In this document: piece after piece, positions 59,444-64,000 of the stretch
How the letters are laid out: each line of letters starts with the position of its first letter
Numbering within the stretch: the stretch's first letter is position 1
NCBI RefSeq assembly: GCF_014633365.1
Contig: NC_068339.1
Span: forward strand, 12,857,925-12,921,924
Length of the DNA: 64,000 nt
Origin: Diospyros lotus
Lineage: Eukaryota; Streptophyta; Magnoliopsida; Ericales; Ebenaceae
Direction: 5' to 3'
The notes under the pieces: model-generated
Database searches by the model: none
The model's input: the letters and a program-made list of their open reading frames with translations, nothing else
Told to the model about the DNA's origin: nothing
Made by a program: the position numbers and the translations under genes

Positions 59444-62050
59444 TGTAACGCCCTCGAGCATTAAATAACTTAGGAATTCTGGAAATAATTTTTTTTTTTT
59501 TTTTTTTTTATATATAAACCATTTCCCGACAATCCCGTTTTACATTCTCAACACTCTAAATAAGAATCAATAAGCTAAGACAGGTAAACATCATATTTGC
59601 GGAAGCTTAAAATCGAAATCTGATATGGTACATAATCAATTCACTTTATTTATAACATAATAATTCGTACCATAGTTAACATCATATCATCAATATTGAA
59701 ATACATGGAGATTCCATAATGTTCTAACAAGGCTAATCATCAATAAAGTATCAGCTAAAACATATATGAGTCAGCTCCCTGAATCCATCGGCCACGCCAT
59801 GACGTGGCGTCATATCTCAACCTGCTCCTTGCTTAAGCTGCAAGTCTAAATTGGAACGTTGAATGTTCCAGGAGCATAACCCATTAGAAGTTGAAACTTC
59901 TAGTGAGGGTCCAAAACATATATATGGATGCATGATGCAATAACATGAACCACATTTGCCCTTAATGTAACTACCCAAGCCCACCAGCCTGGCACAGAAT
60001 CTTAGGCAAATCCTGAACCTCTGCAGGATAAGCTTAACGTTATTCCATCATTGCCTTAGGGGAATTACGACTACACTCTGGGGCGACATTCCATTCCTAT
60101 GCATAAATATTAGCATGGCAATAATATCGTGTCATGTAATTATTACGACTTTCCATGCAATATGACAAAATGAATCATATCTTTCATAAATATCGTGCAT
60201 AATAAACAATCATATCTTTCATAAATATCATGCATAATAAACAATCATACCATATGGGATAGGACAACTCACATTTTTGAGATAAACTTGCATTTCCTCG
60301 AAAAGATGCATCGCCTCGATATGAGTACCGAACCTCTATTCTCGTGCCCACTCTCAAAAGTTGCACCAATCATATCATCTCGATTACCTCAATCATAAAA
60401 ATGATATTTTATCACTAACTATCTCAAAACTCTATTTATTTCATTTTTCCTTCATTTTCTTCTATTTTTCTTTCTAAAAATCCCAATAAATACCATCAAA
60501 ACTATTTTCTCAAATCCAACTCCACAAAAATTCATAATATACTATGAATTTCAAAGGAAAAATACTGGACTTATCTAGATGGTGCATTTTCATGCAAAAC
60601 GAGGCTCTTTGGTGCTAGAATCGAGACACCGAGAACTCCAAATCCAAATCCTTTTTTACAGGACCTAGATCTCGATTTCATAGGAATTTAGCAATTTTTT
60701 TCAGAATTTTTGGAGTTCGGACGCACCCTCACTCGCCTAAACAAGTTATCTCGCGTGCGCCCACTCGCGGGGCCAGTTGGAGAGTGTGCTGCACACACCG
60801 GTCGTCTTCAACCTCCAGATTTCGACCAGCTCCGATACATTCTAGTTTAATGGCCATATCTCCTTCATCCGACCTCCGATTGACCCCCTGTTTGAACATG
60901 TGGCTTCGTCTTTTCACCCTCTACAAGATGATACCAAAAAATCCCACAAACAGAGCCATTTTTAGACTGCTCCGAGCTATTTTTTGGCAAGCTTATTTTT
61001 CCGACGAGGCTTCGGATCTCACTCATCTCTCAACCAAAATGGCTCAAATTGCACAGAAATGAAGCTTAGGATATGGGCAAAAAAAGCCCCTTATCCAATT
61101 CTCCCAATTTATTTACAAACTCTCGAATCTGAGAGTTTAATTTTTTTTTATATTTCGGCATCTCTAAATACCTCTATTTATAGGCGATTTTGGGCCCCTA
61201 AACGACGAATCTTGCTTCATTCAAGACCTCTAATGTTCCCTCTTGCCCTTAACAAGTCCAAAATCCACCGAAAGAGCTCCAATCTTTCCATTCCAGTGGC
61301 CAAACTTTCGGCCGAAAGTTGGCCCGATTTTGACGCCATTTTGGCCATTTGTTGGCCAAGAAGCTTGTCTTGGCCTTGCCTAGAGGCCCCCTAGCCACTG
61401 CCTTGGGTCTCCCATGGCTGATTTTGGTGATTGGAAGATTGGTCGGCCATAGATGCTTTGGAGCTTTTTCTTGAAATTACACATTGACCCTAAAATTTTG
61501 ACTTTCTTCGTTTGGCCCATTTTACAAAGCCCCTCAACTTTTCATAATTGCCATTAAGACCCTAAAGTCCTGAAACATTCATTTGACCCCCGAAGATTTC
61601 AAGAATACGTTGTTTCGGCCTCCTTTTGGCAATTTCAAAAAATTACACTTAGGCCCGAATCTTTGTTTTGGCCTTAAACCCTCTCGTTTCTTCCTGAAAC
61701 CTCTGAAGGGTTGTTTCTCATGAAAAACCGAAGCCCCCTCAAGTTTCCATTGACTTCTCAAAAGTCGTCTATAACAATTCGGTATTGCAGCCTAATTAGC
61801 TGCTGTATTTTAGTTGTACCAAAAACTATTCTCGATTCGATTTCTTTCGGCACCATAAATCCTATCTCGGGGTGCTTGTTAATGCCATGTCATTTTTCTT
61901 TGGCATCTTGGCTCTAGGGCACTCCCGAAAGTTGATTCGGTCATCTATACGGTAATAAATTACCATTATATCATTCATTTATCCTTAAATTCTATTTTTG
62001 CTCCTAAGATATTTTATCCTTGAGTTCTTTAGAATTTCTTGGGTATTACA
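59444..62050 (-). mobile_element. Gypsy-like solo LTR, 2.6 kb
   Basis: The minus strand begins TGTAATACCCAAGAAATTC and ends CGAGGGCGTTACA; TGTAAyrCCC starts are common in plant Ty3/Gypsy LTRs. Perfect 5-bp duplications TGTGT flank it (59439-59443, 62051-62055). A minus-strand CCTATAAATAGAGG promoter box lies near 61183. It contains a 35-bp tandem repeat at 60174-60247 and has no coding capacity. Confidence 0.85.
60174..60247. repeat. 35-bp tandem duplication inside the LTR
   Basis: Two copies of a unit containing ATCATATCTTTCATAAATAT, one base different. Confidence 0.9.
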
Positions 62051-62193
62051 TGTGTCACCGGCTCTAGAATGGATGCATCGGTCGAGGGCTAACCACCGTG
62101 AGCCTTGACCCTTCTCCTCCGTATAGAACTTGTCGAATGCTGGCGAGATGAATATGAGCCATCTTCTTGTACTCCACCTCATCGAGTACGCAT

Positions 62194-62460
62194 TATACCT
62201 ACACAAATAAATAAATGAGCATATACAATTAATAACTAATATGATTGTGTCATTTAAAATAAATTTGTTGGTTATCGAGTAAACACTACATAGGAATTGG
62301 TAACTACGTATACATCAAGTTTTTTAAGCGATTGTGTCATAGCCTAGGCAACCACATTCAAAAGATTATTGCCTAGACAAGACCTTATGCCCATTGATCC
62401 CCTTTAACACACACCTATAGTACCACACACCATCGCTTGGAAGTGCAGTAACCCCACTGC
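62194..62460. other. Non-coding stretch
   Basis: AT-rich sequence. From about 62330 it begins to resemble the foldback repeat that follows (AGCCTAGGCAACCAC). No gene was seen. Confidence 0.6.
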
Positions 62461-62466
62461 AGCAGT

Positions 62467-62746
62467 GCCCCTAGAGGTTGCTCTAATACCATATTGTCCC
62501 AGGCTAGGCAACAACTTTTTGGTGGCCCCGCTATAGTAGCACCCTAAGAGGTTGCTCTAATACCATACTTTCACAGCCTAGAAAACCACCTTCAAAAGGT
62601 TGCTACCTAGGCTACGACAGTATGGCATCAGAACAACCTCTGGGGGCGTTGATGTAGTGGATCGGGCGACTTGGCACGTTGGCGTGTGCTATAGAGGGTC
62701 TTGGGCTTTCGTATATGGGCTAGACAACAACCTTTTGAAGGTGGTT
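62467..62746. repeat. Foldback inverted repeat
   Basis: Two nested inverted repeats. Arms of about 49 bp at 62467-62515 and 62599-62647 (CCCCTAGAGGTTGCTCTAAT against its complement, about 80-85 % by eye). A perfect 19-bp pair AACCACCTTCAAAAGGTTG lies at 62584-62602 and 62728-62746. The TTGCTCTAATACCAT block is also repeated directly within it. Confidence 0.75.
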
Positions 62747-63102
62747 GGCTAGATTGTTATAGATTGTGTCATTCAAAGTAAATTTTAGAAATAGTTAAAT
62801 GTTATTCAATTGAAACAAAACCTTTCACTATATTGTTTACTTTTACCAAGCCATATGAACTTTTGCTTAAGATCTTAACTTAATATAAATTAAAAAGGAA
62901 AAAAAACAAATACTTGAACCTTATTGGTACAATCCCAAGGATCTCAATATAAAGCCTAGAGACCATAGTATACAGCAAAAAAGTCATACTACTTCATTGA
63001 GCCTTACAGTTCCTAAGAATGGTTCTTCTGATTATCTTATTTTGCATAGGCTTTTACTTGCATTTCTCAATGAATTTTATGTCATAATGGCTCATGAATA
63101 AC
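62747..63102. other. Non-coding stretch
   Basis: AT-rich with no identifiable feature. Confidence 0.6.
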
Positions 63103-64000
63103 AACAACAACATATCCAGCTTTTATCCCACTATGTGGGGTCGGCTATATGAATTCTAGACTTCCATGTATTTCTATTTTTTGTCATATCTTCATTTAAA
63201 TCCATACACTTCATATCAAACTTTAATGTCTCCCTCAATGTCTTCTTAGGTCTGCCTCTACCTATTTTTTTGATTAATTGTTCCATTTCATCAACTCTCC
63301 TCACAGGAGCGTCTCTTGGTCTCCTTCTCACATGACCAAACTATCTTAGTCTAGTTTCTCTCATATTTCCTTTATTGGCACTACTCTTATCTTATTACGA
63401 ATAACTTCATTTCTAATTTTATCTTTTCTTGCATGGCCACACATCCATCTTAACATCCTCATCTCCGTTACACTTGTCTTTTGCTCATGTTGGTATTTGA
63501 CTGCCCAAAATTCTGAGCCGTATAACAAAACTGATCTTATAGCTGTCCTATAGAATTTTCTTTTCAATTTTAATGGGATTTTATCATCACATAACACCCC
63601 CGATGCATTTCTCCATTTTAGCCAACCTACCTTAATTCTATGTGTGACATCCTCGTGAATTTCTCCATCTTTTTGAATTACTGATCCCAAATATCGAAAA
63701 TGGTCTTTTCTTTGTAAAATTTGGTCTTCCAATTTTATTATAACATCCTCCACTCTTGCATTCTTACTAAATTTACATTCCATATATTCTGTTTTCTTTC
63801 TACTTAATTTAAATCCCTTAGATTCTAAATTGTTTCTCCATAACTCAAACTAAGTGTTCACTCCTTCTTTTGTTTCATCCACCAACACTATGTCGTATGC
63901 AAATAGCATACACCATGGCACCTCTGTCTTAATATCTTTAGTGAGTTCATCCATTACTAAAGCAAATAAGTATGGACTTAGTGCAGAACCTTGATGCAAT
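63103..64000 (-). mobile_element. RTE-type LINE, 3' part, runs off the window
   Basis: The minus strand reads an RT domain from the window edge: [33 protein letters not shown] (the catalytic FADD has become FAYD), LESKGFKLSRKKTEYMECKF, FRYLGSVIQKDGEI, MRMLRWMCGHARKDKIRNEV. The C-terminus GRGRPKKTLRETLKFDMKC, RIHIADPT follows, then the tail CCCCACATAGTGGGATAAAA and (TTG)n at 63103. Stops and a frameshift near 63350 make it inactive. The 5' part lies beyond 64000. Confidence 0.9.

Larger units (their letters stand above)
58700..62193 (-). pseudogene. Plant mobile domain (MAIN-like) pseudogene split by LTR
   Basis: Read on the minus strand. A first part starts at an ATG at 62193 (with SYSSRQHSTSSIRRRR) and runs to the LTR at 62050. 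After the LTR it continues THVPGQPSVPTSSSQST, then GPKDPSMFKSFKNHVAIGI, a typical start of the plant mobile domain. A GAG|GTAAGT donor follows at about 59248. An ETNIFHLPFGEMTITLD block (near 59180) and YLLYLLCTLFIDNS, ICLAYLYTHL and IREVKRI blocks (58920-58720) are further conserved parts. About 70 residues expected between the donor and FHLPFGEM are missing. In-frame stops occur several times. MAIN/MAIL proteins act in genome stability and silencing, and the domain also occurs in transposons; this copy is dead. Confidence 0.75.

Noticed and set aside
59198..59461. 87-codon gene with start at 59461
   Set aside because: Its first six codons come from the end of the Gypsy LTR; the rest is the MAIN-like pseudogene.
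1..64000. An undescribed multi-gene system, gene cluster, operon or CRISPR locus
   Set aside because: The only intact genes are three ordinary plant housekeeping-type genes; everything else resolves into transposons, repeats or unremarkable AT-rich DNA.

Overview
The window is nuclear DNA of a flowering plant, probably a woody or basal dicot. The evidence is AT-rich introns with plant-type GT-AG sites, three ordinary plant housekeeping genes split into many exons, and plant-type repeats: Copia and Gypsy LTRs, RTE and L1 LINEs, an Au-like SINE, and hAT, Mutator and Harbinger MITEs. I cannot name the species. No bacterial features, operons, CRISPR arrays, rRNA genes or convincing tRNA genes were seen.

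Layout. (1) 1-6900, plus strand: the 3' end of a SPOC-domain transcription-elongation-type gene. Two final exons are clear (5393-5452, 5548-6900). Everything upstream looks like one long repeat-rich intron, and the 5' exons lie outside the window. (2) 7870-15520, minus strand: a complete three-exon BSD-domain protein gene (394 aa), convergent with the SPOC gene. Its 5.9-kb first intron holds three solo LTRs and LINE debris, and its second intron is of the rare GC-AG class. (3) 18312-52129, minus strand: a complete 16-exon gene for NAA35/MAK10, the auxiliary subunit of the NatC N-terminal acetyltransferase. About 2.2 kb of coding sequence (721 aa) is spread over 34 kb; every exon joins in phase. 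The introns hold a full-length decayed Copia element (40243-45964) with a solo LTR nested in its gag, a 1.1-kb scrambled Copia derivative, L1 and RTE LINE pieces, SINEs and MITEs. (4) 52192-64000: no live gene. It holds degenerate LTRs with internal tandem duplications, a plant-mobile-domain (MAIN-like) pseudogene cut by a 2.6-kb Gypsy solo LTR, a foldback repeat, and the 3' part of an RTE LINE at the window edge.

The three genes are not an operon or pathway; they are neighbours. SPOC and BSD proteins are both associated with transcription, and NAA35 with co-translational N-terminal acetylation. I found no undescribed multi-gene system. The observations most worth checking are a recent 180-bp tandem duplication of the NAA35 exon-5/intron-5 junction that creates a second splice donor, a transposed mini-Copia whose gag and RNase H pieces are partly inverted, and the solo LTR that splits the MAIN-like gene. 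Exon coordinates were derived by eye from reading frame, splice sites and phase; none was checked against transcripts.
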